Of a stretch of DNA of 64,000 nt, positions 26,346 to 35,470 are shown piece after piece (position 1 is the first letter of the stretch; every line of letters starts with the position of its first letter). The stretch comes from Phycisphaerales bacterium (GTDB lineage: Bacteria > Planctomycetota > Phycisphaerae > UBA1845): the NCBI GenBank assembly GCA_020639115.1, contig JACKHG010000003.1, forward strand, positions 248,001 through 312,000, in the 5' to 3' direction. Both the position numbers and the translations under genes were made by a program. The notes below the pieces were generated by a model, which saw nothing but the letters and a program-made list of their open reading frames with translations, was not told where the DNA came from and ran no database searches.

Positions 26346-27761
26346 CTAATGGACCACCGGAACATCCTTGAACACGAGCTCACCCTGCCAGATTCGGGTT
26401 ATATCCGTTGTGCAGAGGGCTGCGTCGGTGTCGGTACGCAGCACGATGTCGACGGCATCCACGTCGGAAAAGTCGACATCAGCATTCAGAGTTGTTTGCG
26501 AATTCGTCCCCGCGCGCATGACCACGCGACCCAGCGGAAAGTCGGTGCCAGCGTAGCGCAGGGTTGCGTCGAAGGCCACATCGATCGGCAACTGAATGCC
26601 TGACGGGGCCGCGCTGCCGGTCTGGAAAAGCACCATCGCGGTGAACGGCGGCGGCTTCTTGTGCCGGGCAATCAACCGGACAGGACCTACGCTCAGGGCG
26701 TCGTGAATCTGCGTGCCAACCGCGGCGTCGGTCGAGAGTTCGATGTCATTACCCGCACTGGGCTCCACGACGTCGAACGTCGCATCCAGCTTGATCTTCC
26801 GCGTGTAGACCGGCGGCGTCCCCTCGGGCGGTTGCCCCGTAGCGCCACCCGCACCGGCTGCGAAGATCCTCACATCGGCGATGCAGACCGCGCGGTAGCT
26901 GCCGGGGGCAAGTCCGTCGCTGGGCAACCGCAGGGAGAGGTATCCCGAACCGCCCACGCCGTTGCCGCTCGATCCGGCGCTGGTTCCGCGCTCGTAAACC
27001 TGGCCGTTGAGCTTGGGCCCGTCCGGGTCGTCGGCGCGCTGGAGATATAGTTCGCCGAGGCTGACTTCGATCCAGCGGTCGAGTGTGACCGGGCCGCCGA
27101 AGGCCGCGGGGCCGCGCGTCGCGGAGTGCAGCGCGATGGGCACCGGGTCGCCGGTCCGCACGTGCAATCTCGTTTGCAGGGAGTAGTGGGTGATGTTGTC
27201 GTGGTAGCGCTGCTGTTGATCGTCGGTCAGACGCCCAGCCTGGTCGAGGTACTCGAGCAGGTTGACCCAATCCTGAGTCAGTGGAGTGATCGAAGCGGCG
27301 GATTGCTCGGTGAGACCGTCGGCGATGATCATCGCGATCACGCTGTCCGACAGGCTACCGGCGTAGAGGCGGCGTTGGAGTTCCATCATGGCCTGACGGT
27401 CGCCGCCGTGTGCGTTGCGCACGAGCCACGCGCCCGGGTAGTAGCGGTAGTAGTTTGCGCGGGTCACGAGCTGATAGACGCTGACGCCCCCGATCGTGCC
27501 CGCCCCGAGCAAGAGCAGCAGCCCGAACAGAATAAACCCGGGCCGACGCCGGCGCGCGCCGTAGACTACGCCCATCTGCGTCGTTGCTGCACCGCACTCC
27601 GGACAGGCGTCGGAGGATGTCCCGGTTAGGTTATAGCCGCACTTGGGGCAGCGCGGTTCGTTGCCGAACCGCCGTCCGCGCAGGCCGCGCCGCAGCAGCC
27701 ACACGCCCAGCGCGACACCGCCGAGCGCCACGATCGGTGAAATACTGAATGAGGCCACCAT
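26346..27761 (-). CDS. Membrane protein with N-terminal zinc ribbon, unknown function
   Basis: A 471-residue protein. A first helix (SPIVALGGVALGVWLL) is followed by a zinc ribbon CPKCGYNLTGTSSDACPECG at about residues 38-58, a pattern very common in Planctomycetes, and a second helix (FILFGLLLLLGAGTIGGV, about 75-95). The remaining ~370 residues are probably extracytoplasmic; ARG-containing stretches such as HYSLQTRLHVRTGDPVPIAL look beta-rich. I do not recognise the large domain. The gene converges with the QueC-like gene (29 bases apart) and is divergent from the PilT-like gene. A related zinc-ribbon protein is encoded at 29061-29789. Confidence 0.8.
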   Translation of the reverse strand: MVASFSISPIVALGGVALGVWLLRRGLRGRRFGNEPRCPKCGYNLTGTSSDACPECGAATTQMGVVYGARRRRPGFILFGLLLLLGAGTIGGVSVYQLVTRANYYRYYPGAWLVRNAHGGDRQAMMELQRRLYAGSLSDSVIAMIIADGLTEQSAASITPLTQDWVNLLEYLDQAGRLTDDQQQRYHDNITHYSLQTRLHVRTGDPVPIALHSATRGPAAFGGPVTLDRWIEVSLGELYLQRADDPDGPKLNGQVYERGTSAGSSGNGVGGSGYLSLRLPSDGLAPGSYRAVCIADVRIFAAGAGGATGQPPEGTPPVYTRKIKLDATFDVVEPSAGNDIELSTDAAVGTQIHDALSVGPVRLIARHKKPPPFTAMVLFQTGSAAPSGIQLPIDVAFDATLRYAGTDFPLGRVVMRAGTNSQTTLNADVDFSDVDAVDIVLRTDTDAALCTTDITRIWQGELVFKDVPVVH

Positions 27762-28007
27762 GTCGTCTTTGCCATCCTCGCGGTAGCACTGCCCGGCAGC
27801 GATCGGGATACGCTGCCCGCAACGACCGAACGTGCGCTATCCGCTGCCACGCTGACGTGGTCCGGTCGATCGCCTCCTGCGGGCCCGATTCGGCGTCGGC
27901 TGCAGGATAACGGCGGGGGGGCATGCGGTAAAACGGGACGCTGGCGTCGTTGCGTGGTGTGCCCGCCGCGCTTATCCTCCGCGAAGTTCGACGGAGACCT
28001 GCTGCCC

Positions 28008-29039
28008 ATGTCCAACATTCAGAGCATTCTCAAGCTTGCCCGGCAGCGTCGGGCCGCGGATATCCACATCGTCGCGGGCTCGCCCGTGCTGTTCCGGGTG
28101 AAGGGCGAGCTGCTGCCGGTGACCCGCGAGGTGCTGGATGCGCGGATGGCCCGCGAGCTGGCCTACACCATGCTCACGCCCGAGCAGATCAAGCACTTCG
28201 AGGAAAATCTCGACCACGACTTCATGCTCTCCGACGACGACCGCAACCGCTACCGCGTGAACATCGCGTTTAACGACGGGGCGGTGGGGGCGGTGGTCCG
28301 CCTGCTCGCCAGCGTGCCGATGACGCTGGACGAGATCCGGGTCCCGCCGATCGTCCGGCAGCTCACCAACGCGACCAAGGGACTGATCCTGATCACCGGC
28401 GCCACCAGCGAGGGCAAGACCACGACAATGGCGGCGATGATCGACGAGATCAACCGCACGCAGCGCAAGCACATCATCACGATCGAGGACCCGATCGAGT
28501 ACGTGCACTTCAACAAGATGTCGGTGGTGCGGCAGCGGGAGATCGGCAAGGACACCAAGTCGTTCGCCCGCGGGCTGCGCGCGGCGCTGCGCCAGGATCC
28601 CGACATGATCGCGATCGGCGAGATGCGCGACTACGAGACGATCAAGATCGCGCTGACCGCAGCCGAGACCGGCGTGCTGGTGATTTCCACGATCCACGTG
28701 ATCAGCATCGACAAGATCATCGAGCGTTTTCTCGCCTACGCGCCGGACGGCAGCGATGGGCACATGCGCAGCCTGCTGTCGGAGGCGCTGCTCGGCGTGA
28801 TCCACCAGGAGCTGCTCACCACGGTGGACGGCGGCAAGCGGCTGGCGGTGGAAATCCTGGTCACGACCGACGCGGTGCGCAACGTGATGCGCAACCGCGG
28901 CACGTTCCACCTCCGCAACGTCATCACCACCGGCCAGCGTTACGGCATGAAGTCGATGAAGAACTCGCTCGACGAACTGCTCGACGAGGGGGTCATCTCC
29001 GAATCGGTGTACAACCGCATCCTCGAGAACTATGCGTAG
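28008..29039 (+). CDS. pilT: PilT/PilU-like twitching-motility ATPase
   Basis: Secretion-type ATPase of the PilT branch, 343 residues. The start at 28008 (MSNIQSILKLARQRRAADIH) fits the family N-domain. The Walker A loop is ITGATSEGKTTTMAAMID, a departure from the common GPTGSGKST but still GxxxxGKT; the Asp box is HIITIEDPIEYVH, the Walker B region LRQDPDMIAIGEMRDYETI, and the His box VISTIHVISIDK, where PilT normally has TLHTNSA. It would power retraction of a type IV pilus or a related fibre. No pilin, PilB, PilC or secretin gene is in the window. The variant His box makes PilU-like accessory function possible. The zinc-ribbon membrane protein gene starts 22 bases later and is probably co-transcribed. 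Confidence 0.88.
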   Translation: MSNIQSILKLARQRRAADIHIVAGSPVLFRVKGELLPVTREVLDARMARELAYTMLTPEQIKHFEENLDHDFMLSDDDRNRYRVNIAFNDGAVGAVVRLLASVPMTLDEIRVPPIVRQLTNATKGLILITGATSEGKTTTMAAMIDEINRTQRKHIITIEDPIEYVHFNKMSVVRQREIGKDTKSFARGLRAALRQDPDMIAIGEMRDYETIKIALTAAETGVLVISTIHVISIDKIIERFLAYAPDGSDGHMRSLLSEALLGVIHQELLTTVDGGKRLAVEILVTTDAVRNVMRNRGTFHLRNVITTGQRYGMKSMKNSLDELLDEGVISESVYNRILENYA

Positions 29040-29060
29040 CGCGTACAGGGCGCTGATGTC

Positions 29061-29789
29061 ATGGTGGATCCGGCGGGCGCCGACAGCCACGCAACCGAAG
29101 CCCCCCATACCCGATACGTGCGCTGTCCCACCTGCGGTTATTCGCTATGGGGACTGACGGAAGCGCGTTGCCCCGAGTGTGGTCAGCCGTTCGATCTGAG
29201 CGATCCCAGCCTGTATCGGCGCCGACGCTGGCAGCGCTTCGCCAAACCACCGCGCTGGTGGCACTTGGCCGCGATCAGTATCTGCACGTTGGCGGCCATT
29301 GTCGACTCGGCACGCCTTCCGACTTTCCTGGGTGGCATGTTCCTCTCGTGTGCACTGGTGGTCGTGATACCGATCCTGCTGGGTGATTTCCTCCTGCGCG
29401 TCGGAGCAGTCTGGCATATGCGCCGCATGCGTCGACAGATGCAGGCGCGTTCGCTGCGTTGGTGGGCTACCCCCGCGTGCGTCCTCGTGTTGCTGTCGCT
29501 CTGGACACCGGCGCCGCGCTGGCCGTTGTACCTGCGCTTTGCATTGAGTCGGAGTGCGTTCGAGCGTGCCGAATCCGCGTGCCTGAAGGGCAACTTGGCG
29601 GCAACCGGCCCGCAGCACATCGGGTTGTTCAAGGTCAAAGAGATCAGCCAGGTGGAGCCTGGAGTCGTGTACTTCCGCCTCGGAACCGACTGGATGGACA
29701 CGATCGGGTTCGTGCATCGAACGTCACCGCCGGCACCCGGCCACGCGCGGCAGCACTTCGGCCACTCCTGGTACCTGGAGTGGTGGTAG
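29061..29789 (+). CDS. Zinc-ribbon membrane protein, unknown function
   Basis: A 242-residue protein with an N-terminal zinc ribbon, RCPTCGYSLWGLTEARCPEC at about residues 21-40, then a positively charged stretch (YRRRRWQRFAKPP) and three hydrophobic segments (HLAAISICTLAAIVDSA, FLSCALVVVIPILLGDFLL and TPACVLVLLSLW). The C-terminal ~90 residues are soluble. The ribbon is the same type as in the protein at 26346-27761, and the type is widespread in Planctomycetes. Function unknown. It follows the PilT-like gene by 22 bases on the same strand and converges with the Nramp-like gene. Confidence 0.75.
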   Translation: MVDPAGADSHATEAPHTRYVRCPTCGYSLWGLTEARCPECGQPFDLSDPSLYRRRRWQRFAKPPRWWHLAAISICTLAAIVDSARLPTFLGGMFLSCALVVVIPILLGDFLLRVGAVWHMRRMRRQMQARSLRWWATPACVLVLLSLWTPAPRWPLYLRFALSRSAFERAESACLKGNLAATGPQHIGLFKVKEISQVEPGVVYFRLGTDWMDTIGFVHRTSPPAPGHARQHFGHSWYLEWW

Positions 29790-29826
29790 GTGCGGCGTGC
29801 TGGGGGGGGCCGCGATTGGCGCCACG

Positions 29827-31089
29827 CTACGGGGAAGCGAACATCTTGCGCACTCCGGTCCACGCAAAGAACAGCAGTGTGCCGGCGAGCAGGATATTCA
29901 TGAGCCACGGCGTACGGAACCGCCGGTCGATCCAGCGCTTGTGGTTGTTCATGATCAGCAGCGTCGCGGCCAGAAAGGGCATGAACAGCGCGGCCATCAC
30001 CGCGTAGGCGAGCTGCACCCGCTGCAGTCCCCAGTGCAACAGCACCATCGGCAGCACGGCGAGCGCGATGAGAAACACGCGGTACGGCGCGGTGCGCGTG
30101 AAGTCGACCTGCGGACGGGACGCTCCCGGCGCGCGGCCGCGGAGCAGAACGAAATCGGCGAACAGGTAGGGCACGCTCTGCCACACGCCGAGCAGGCTGG
30201 AGAAAACCGCGCCCCAGAACCCGATCAGGAATATCCACTTACCCGCCGGACCCAGGGCGGTCGCGAGCTGCTCCGCCAAAGCAGCCGCCACGCGGTCGCT
30301 CGCGCCCTTGGTCAGCGTCAGCCGCGAGCCGATCGTCACCATCGCCACGCCAAACAGCGCGGTCATCGTGTAACCGACCGCCAGATCGATACGGCACTGG
30401 CGCACGCCTTCGATCCCGCTCCGCCCCTCTTCGCGAATCCAGTACCCGTACGACAGCAGCGTCACCGATCCGCCGACGCCGCCGAGCAGCCCCAGCACCC
30501 ACGTCGTCGACTGCGCGGGAATCGCGGGACGCACCAGCCCCTGCAGAACCGCGGACCAGTCCGGGCGGATGAGGATTGCGGTGAGAATAACGGTGCAGAA
30601 CATCAGGGCGATGCAGACGGACATGAGCCGTTCGAAGACACGAAACCCGCCGAACCAGACGAGGGCGGCGCCGAGCAGCGAATGGAAAATGCCCCAGATG
30701 CTCTTGGCCGTGGCCATCGGCTGACCGAGGTCGCACAGCGCCGCCCCAGCCGCCCCGCAGGCGCTGATCAGCGCGCCACCCGTGAAGAACGCCCAGGCGA
30801 GCAGGTAGATCAGGAAGATCCACTCCACGCCGCGGCCGAGCCGGGCGTGCCAGCCCTCGAGCAGCGTCGTGCCGGTGACCATCTGCCAGCGGGCGAGCCC
30901 CTCGTTGAGTGTCCACTTGAGCAGGGCGCCGACCAGCACCGCCCACCCGATCACCAGTCCGACCTGCGAACCCGCGAGGCTGGCGGTGATCAGGTCGCCC
31001 GCGCCGACGCCCGTCGCGGCGATGAGAATCCCTGGGGCGAGCAGGTGGAACAGCCCGCCGCGCGGTGTCTTCGGCCCGGAATCGTCCAT
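29827..31089 (-). CDS. Nramp-superfamily transporter lacking canonical metal-binding motifs
   Basis: A 420-residue, ~11-helix transporter of the Nramp/APC fold. LLAPGILIAATGVGAGDLIT aligns with TM1 of Nramp, and WTLNEGLARWQMVTGTTLLEGW with the conserved loop after TM3. In canonical Nramp the unwound TM1 carries DPGN and TM6 carries MPH; here these read GAGD (residues 29-32) and GGVGGSVTLLSYGYW, with no Met or His. The Mn/Fe-coordinating residues are therefore missing. Some Nramp-related groups transport magnesium or aluminium, or have unknown substrates, so the usual 'Mn transporter' label is not justified. It converges with the zinc-ribbon gene; no regulator such as MntR or Fur is adjacent. 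Confidence 0.82.
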   Translation of the reverse strand: MDDSGPKTPRGGLFHLLAPGILIAATGVGAGDLITASLAGSQVGLVIGWAVLVGALLKWTLNEGLARWQMVTGTTLLEGWHARLGRGVEWIFLIYLLAWAFFTGGALISACGAAGAALCDLGQPMATAKSIWGIFHSLLGAALVWFGGFRVFERLMSVCIALMFCTVILTAILIRPDWSAVLQGLVRPAIPAQSTTWVLGLLGGVGGSVTLLSYGYWIREEGRSGIEGVRQCRIDLAVGYTMTALFGVAMVTIGSRLTLTKGASDRVAAALAEQLATALGPAGKWIFLIGFWGAVFSSLLGVWQSVPYLFADFVLLRGRAPGASRPQVDFTRTAPYRVFLIALAVLPMVLLHWGLQRVQLAYAVMAALFMPFLAATLLIMNNHKRWIDRRFRTPWLMNILLAGTLLFFAWTGVRKMFASP

Positions 31090-31222
31090 GCCCGCGAAGC
31101 ATACCGCGTGAAGCAGTCGTCGTCGCGTCGGCCGCGTCGGGCGCGGCGAAGCGGTGCTGCGCGTACGGTCCGGCGCGGTTGCAGCATCCGCACAGCCGTG
31201 GTGAAATGCGGTGACGAGAGGG

Positions 31223-31295
31223 GGGCCTATAGCTCAGCGGTTAGAGCAGTCGACTCATAATCGATTGGTCGGGGGTTCGAATCCCTCTGGGCCCA
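31223..31295 (+). tRNA. tRNA with CAT anticodon, probably tRNA-Ile2 (lysidine type)
   Basis: A complete cloverleaf folds by hand. The acceptor stem is GGGCCTA with TGGGCCC (one G-T pair), D stem GCTC/GAGC, anticodon stem GTCGA/TCGAT with loop CTCATAA (anticodon CAT), a 5-base variable loop, T stem GGGGG/CCCTC and T loop TTCGAAT; discriminator A. No CCA is encoded. Position 1 pairs with 72, so it is not initiator tRNA. The body resembles bacterial tRNA-Ile2 (GGTTAGAGCAG, ACTCATAAT, TTGGTC) more than elongator tRNA-Met, so C34 is probably converted to lysidine by TilS and reads ATA. Confidence 0.9.
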
Positions 31296-31360
31296 TTCCG
31301 CACGGGAGTTGCAGCCCGCTCGCGATTCCACGCCAGTAGTTTTCATGACCACCCGGATAG

Positions 31361-31396
31361 CAAAGACCCGCCCGGGACGCGCTGGTCCCGGGCGGG
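31361..31396 (-). terminator. Intrinsic terminator of the giant secreted-protein gene
   Basis: CCCGCCCGGGAC at 31367-31378 and its perfect complement at 31385-31396 form a 12-bp stem with a 6-base loop. On the minus strand TCTTTGC follows. It lies about 60 bases after the stop of the gene at 31454-35470. The plus strand has no T-run here. Confidence 0.65.
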
Positions 31397-31453
31397 CAGC
31401 AAACTCCTTCTGAATGCAATCCTCTCTATTACTCGATCGAAGTCGCCAGTCCG

Positions 31454-34400
31454 CTAGGGTCCGGTTAGGACGCTCACAAACAGACTGAAGTCCTTCAGAT
31501 CGATGTCACCGTCGCCATCCATGTCCAGGCACTTGCAGATGCCCACCGGGGGCTGACCGAAGCAACGCTGGAAGATCGCGAAGTCAATCAGGTCCACGTC
31601 GCCGTCCTGATCGGCATCGCCATCATGGCATGAAGGGCACACGTTGGGATCGGTGCACGATCCACCGGGCACCGTTGTTCCCCCGTCGTCCGCACAACAC
31701 AACCGGTCCAGCATCTGGCACGTTCCGTCGGGCATGCAGCACGCCTCGGGGGTTCCGCTGCACAGCGCACCGGCTCCCTGCGGCGTTCCCTGCTGATTGA
31801 TGCAATCGGCAGGAAGCATGTTGACGCACGTGCCATCGGGCAGACAGCACCCCTCGTCCTGCGGTTCGGGGCAGTCGCAGGTGACGACCACACCGGGATG
31901 GACCTGCGTGGACGGCAGGCTGGTCACGCCTGTGGGCATCGGCCCTGTGCCGTTGTCGAGGAAGATCTGACATGCGCCATCTGGATCGGGACATTTGCCA
32001 GGACAGGAGTACACGTACCCCTGGCCGAACGGATCCGGGTCGATCTGCACCGGTCCGCACTCGTCACCGAAGCACTCGCAGGCCAGCACGTTGGGATTGG
32101 CCGTCTGCTCGTTCACGATCTGCCGCGGCCAGCAGGCGATGTCGTTCGGATCGCTCTGCACGCAGTCGGTCGCCTGCAGATTGGCACAGTAATCGGTCGC
32201 CAGCGGACAGAACGGTGGTGGCTGACACAGGTCGTCGTGCCCGTCGCCGTCCAGGTCGCCCTGGCAAACGCTGCCGACAGCCTGCGGCATGCCGCCGGCA
32301 TTTTCGCAGCACAGCGGATCCATATCCTGGCACGAGCCGTCGTCAAAGCAGCAGCCCTGGATCGTGCCCGCACACGTCCCATTGGGAATGGGCGTACCGC
32401 CCGCATCACTGCAGCAGACGCGGTCGAGCATCGAACAGGTCCCGTCCGGCATGCAACAGGCCACAATGAAACCGCTGCAGGCCGAGCCCGGTCCCTGCGG
32501 CGAACCCTGCTGATTGAGGCAGTCAGCCGGCGGAATGTTCGCACACGTTCCGTCCGGCAGACAACAGGCTTCGTCTTCAGCCGGCGGGCAATCGCAGGTC
32601 ACGATCGCACCGGGCGGCACGTTGGATGAGTGCACGCTGGTCTGGCCGGTCGCCATGGGCCCGTTGCCATTATCGATGAACACCTGACACTGCTCACCCG
32701 CCATCGGGCACGGCTCGGGACACGAGTAGACCAGGCCCTGACCCGTCGCGTCGGGGTCGATGTGCACCGGACCGCACGTGTCGTCGAAGCACGAGCACGC
32801 CAGCACGCTCGGACCACCCGCCGCGGTGCTCGCCACGCTCTTCGGCCAGCAGTTGCCCGTGGTGGGGTCGGACGTCGCGCAGTCGGTCGACTGCAGGTTG
32901 GCGCAGTAGTCGGTCGCGAGCGGACACACCTGGGGCGGCGGCTCGCTGCACTCGCAGCTCACCAAGGCCCCGACCGGAACCTGCGCTGCGCTCATGACCG
33001 TGTTCCCCGTCGAGTTGCCGTTGATGTGCACGAGGCACTGTCCGGGCGCACCCGGCGGGCAGGCACCCTCGCACGACAGGCGGTAGTCGAAGGGCGGCGT
33101 CCCGATCGGCTCCACATTGACCGGTCCGCACAACGTCCCGTCGTAGCAACTGCAGGATTCCGCAACCACTGCGGGCGGATTCTGCGAGGTGATGAACACC
33201 AGTTGCGGGTAGCACGAGTCGTTGGCAGCACCGTTGAAGCACTGCGACGTCTGCAGGTTCGCACACAGATCCGTGGCCAGAGGACAGTAGTTGACCGGCG
33301 GCACGCACAGATCGTCGTGCCCGTCGCCGTCCAGGTCGCCCTGGCACACGCTGCCGACGGCCTGCGGCGTTCCGCCGGAAGTCTGGCAGCACAGCGGGTC
33401 CATGTCCTGGCAGGTGCCGTCGTCAAAGCAGCAGCCCTGGATCGTGCCCGCACACGTCCCATTGGGAATGGGCGTACCACCGGCATCGTCACAGCAGAGC
33501 CGGTCCAGCATCGCGCAAGTCCCGTCCGGCAGGCAGCAGGCTTCCAGCACACCACTGCATGCGGTGCCGGAGCCCTGCGGTGTACCCTGCTGGCTGAGGC
33601 AGTCCGCAGCCGGGATATTCGCGCACGTTCCGTCCGGCAGACAGCACGCCTCGTCCGTCGGCGGCTTCGGGCAGTCGCACGTCACGATCACGCCCGCGGG
33701 CACGTTGAACGAACTCACGCTCGTCTGCCCGGTCGGCATCGGACCGTTGCCGTTATCGAAGAAGATCTGGCACTGCGCACCCGCGATGGGACACGGCTCG
33801 GGGCATGAGTACACCAGCCCCTGGCCCGTCGGATCCTGGTCGATGTGCACGGGACCGCAGGTGTCATCGAAGCATGAACAGTTCAGCACGTTGGGACTAC
33901 CCACCGCCGTGCTGCTCACCGCCTTCGGCCAGCAGTTGCCCGTCGTGGGATCGGTGGTCGCGCAGTCCGTCGACTGCAGGTTGGCACAGTAGTCGGTCGC
34001 CAGCGGACACACCTGCGGCGGCGGCTGGGCACAATCGCAACTCACCGTAGCACCCACGGGCAGGGATGACGCATTCACGCTCACCGCGCCGGTCGAGACG
34101 CCGTCGACGTGCACCAGGCAATCGCCGACCGTACCCGCCGGGCACGCGCCCGCACAGGACAGCGTGTAATCGAACGGCGGCGTGCCGATCGGATCGACCG
34201 AGACCGGGCCACAGCTCGTTCCGTCGTAGCAACTGCACGACTCCGCAACCACGCTCGGCGGATTCATGGAGGTGACCACGACGAACTGCGGCGCACACGA
34301 CTCGCCCGTACCCGACGAAATACACTGGGACGTCTGCAGGTTGGCGCACAGATCGGTCGCCAGCGGGCAGAACTCGGGCGTGTCGGGCACACAGTCGCAG

Positions 34401-35470
34401 CACACCTGGGTGCCGGTCGGCGTCGGCTCGATCGTCTGCTGGCAGTGGGTGCCCGGCGGGCAACTGCCCACGCAGCCGATACCCGTCCCGGCGCGGACCC
34501 GGGCTGTGCCGACCGTCGAGCCGGCCATGCCGTCCAGCACGCTGCCGGGGCAGCCCTGGAATTCGATGCGGTAGGTGATGTCGAAGAAGCTGTCGACGGC
34601 GAAATCGCCGCCGGGCAGTTGCGTCAGCGTCGTGTGGCCCGGGCTGGGCATGCCGAAGTCCGTCCCGGCGGTCACGCGCAACTGGCAGAAGTCCGGATCA
34701 CCGAAGAGCTCGCCCTGCAGTGACACCATATCCCCGTCGAAACTCTGCACGGGATCTCCAGGATTACGCGGACCGTACGCGACCTTGCCGGTCGCGGGCA
34801 GCACGATGTGCCGGTTGAAGCCGGCCAGCGCGTTGGTTCCGGTCATCGGCATGTCGAGCTGAACACCGAACGTCGATTCGGTGCCGCCGAGGCTTCCTCC
34901 GGGCGTTTCGTTGATCCCGCTCAGGCTGAGCTCGACCAGCTCAATGTCAATGGGCGATGCCGGCGGCAGGCCGTTGACGATCTGCCAGGGTACCTCGCTG
35001 GACAGCGGGCAGGGCGCGGGCAGGATCGTCGTTCCCGTGCCGTTGTCCACTCCGACACACGGATCCGCGGAGACAAAGGTGAACGCGACGTGACACTCAT
35101 CCGGCGAAGCGCACGCGCACACGCTCACGTCGCTTGCGCCGCCGGGTCCAATGATCGCACACTTGGGCGAACACTTGTCGCCGGGAATGGGGCACACCGT
35201 GTCGGAACACTGGCGCGTGCCCGGGATCGGCAGACACTCGTTGGTCGTCGTCTCGCAGGCGTCGTCGACGCCGTTGCCGTCGTTGTCGCCCAGGCAGACC
35301 GAACCCGGCCCGCCCGAGAACGCCGGCGGCGCGCACTGCGTTGGGGGAAAGTCAAAACAACTGCCATCGGGACGACAGCATGCCTCGGTCTGGGCAACCG
35401 CGGCGGATGCGCTGAAGCACAGCGCGGCCACGGCTGCCAGCCTACACAACCACTTTGATCCAATGGACAT
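31454..35470 (-). CDS. Giant secreted Cys-rich repeat protein with C-terminal dockerin-like domain
   Basis: A 1338-residue exported protein. The ATG at 35470 has AAGGAGG nine bases upstream and a signal peptide MSIGSKWLCRLAAVAALCFS cut near residue 27. The start has a CCRPDGSCFDFPPTQC module and a calcium-like GDNDGNGVDDAC loop. The middle is built from three repeated blocks: CPLATDLCANLQTSQC..., CPLATDYCANLQSTDC..., and runs of CCxPDGTC modules ending GDLDGDGHDDLC. A whole block of about 380 residues is nearly duplicated. The C-terminus is dockerin-like, with GDADQDGDVDLIDFAIFQRC and MDGDGDIDLKDFSLF. Many paired cysteines imply disulfides outside the cell. A surface adhesion or scaffold role is inference. 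No known enzyme domain is seen. Confidence 0.85.
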   Translation of the reverse strand: MSIGSKWLCRLAAVAALCFSASAAVAQTEACCRPDGSCFDFPPTQCAPPAFSGGPGSVCLGDNDGNGVDDACETTTNECLPIPGTRQCSDTVCPIPGDKCSPKCAIIGPGGASDVSVCACASPDECHVAFTFVSADPCVGVDNGTGTTILPAPCPLSSEVPWQIVNGLPPASPIDIELVELSLSGINETPGGSLGGTESTFGVQLDMPMTGTNALAGFNRHIVLPATGKVAYGPRNPGDPVQSFDGDMVSLQGELFGDPDFCQLRVTAGTDFGMPSPGHTTLTQLPGGDFAVDSFFDITYRIEFQGCPGSVLDGMAGSTVGTARVRAGTGIGCVGSCPPGTHCQQTIEPTPTGTQVCCDCVPDTPEFCPLATDLCANLQTSQCISSGTGESCAPQFVVVTSMNPPSVVAESCSCYDGTSCGPVSVDPIGTPPFDYTLSCAGACPAGTVGDCLVHVDGVSTGAVSVNASSLPVGATVSCDCAQPPPQVCPLATDYCANLQSTDCATTDPTTGNCWPKAVSSTAVGSPNVLNCSCFDDTCGPVHIDQDPTGQGLVYSCPEPCPIAGAQCQIFFDNGNGPMPTGQTSVSSFNVPAGVIVTCDCPKPPTDEACCLPDGTCANIPAADCLSQQGTPQGSGTACSGVLEACCLPDGTCAMLDRLCCDDAGGTPIPNGTCAGTIQGCCFDDGTCQDMDPLCCQTSGGTPQAVGSVCQGDLDGDGHDDLCVPPVNYCPLATDLCANLQTSQCFNGAANDSCYPQLVFITSQNPPAVVAESCSCYDGTLCGPVNVEPIGTPPFDYRLSCEGACPPGAPGQCLVHINGNSTGNTVMSAAQVPVGALVSCECSEPPPQVCPLATDYCANLQSTDCATSDPTTGNCWPKSVASTAAGGPSVLACSCFDDTCGPVHIDPDATGQGLVYSCPEPCPMAGEQCQVFIDNGNGPMATGQTSVHSSNVPPGAIVTCDCPPAEDEACCLPDGTCANIPPADCLNQQGSPQGPGSACSGFIVACCMPDGTCSMLDRVCCSDAGGTPIPNGTCAGTIQGCCFDDGSCQDMDPLCCENAGGMPQAVGSVCQGDLDGDGHDDLCQPPPFCPLATDYCANLQATDCVQSDPNDIACWPRQIVNEQTANPNVLACECFGDECGPVQIDPDPFGQGYVYSCPGKCPDPDGACQIFLDNGTGPMPTGVTSLPSTQVHPGVVVTCDCPEPQDEGCCLPDGTCVNMLPADCINQQGTPQGAGALCSGTPEACCMPDGTCQMLDRLCCADDGGTTVPGGSCTDPNVCPSCHDGDADQDGDVDLIDFAIFQRCFGQPPVGICKCLDMDGDGDIDLKDFSLFVSVLTGP

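Noticed and set aside
31223..31295. Initiator or elongator tRNA-Met
   Set aside because: Position 1 pairs with 72, ruling out the initiator type, and the D-arm, anticodon-arm and variable-loop sequences match the tRNA-Ile2 pattern better than elongator tRNA-Met. The distinction rests on comparison from memory.
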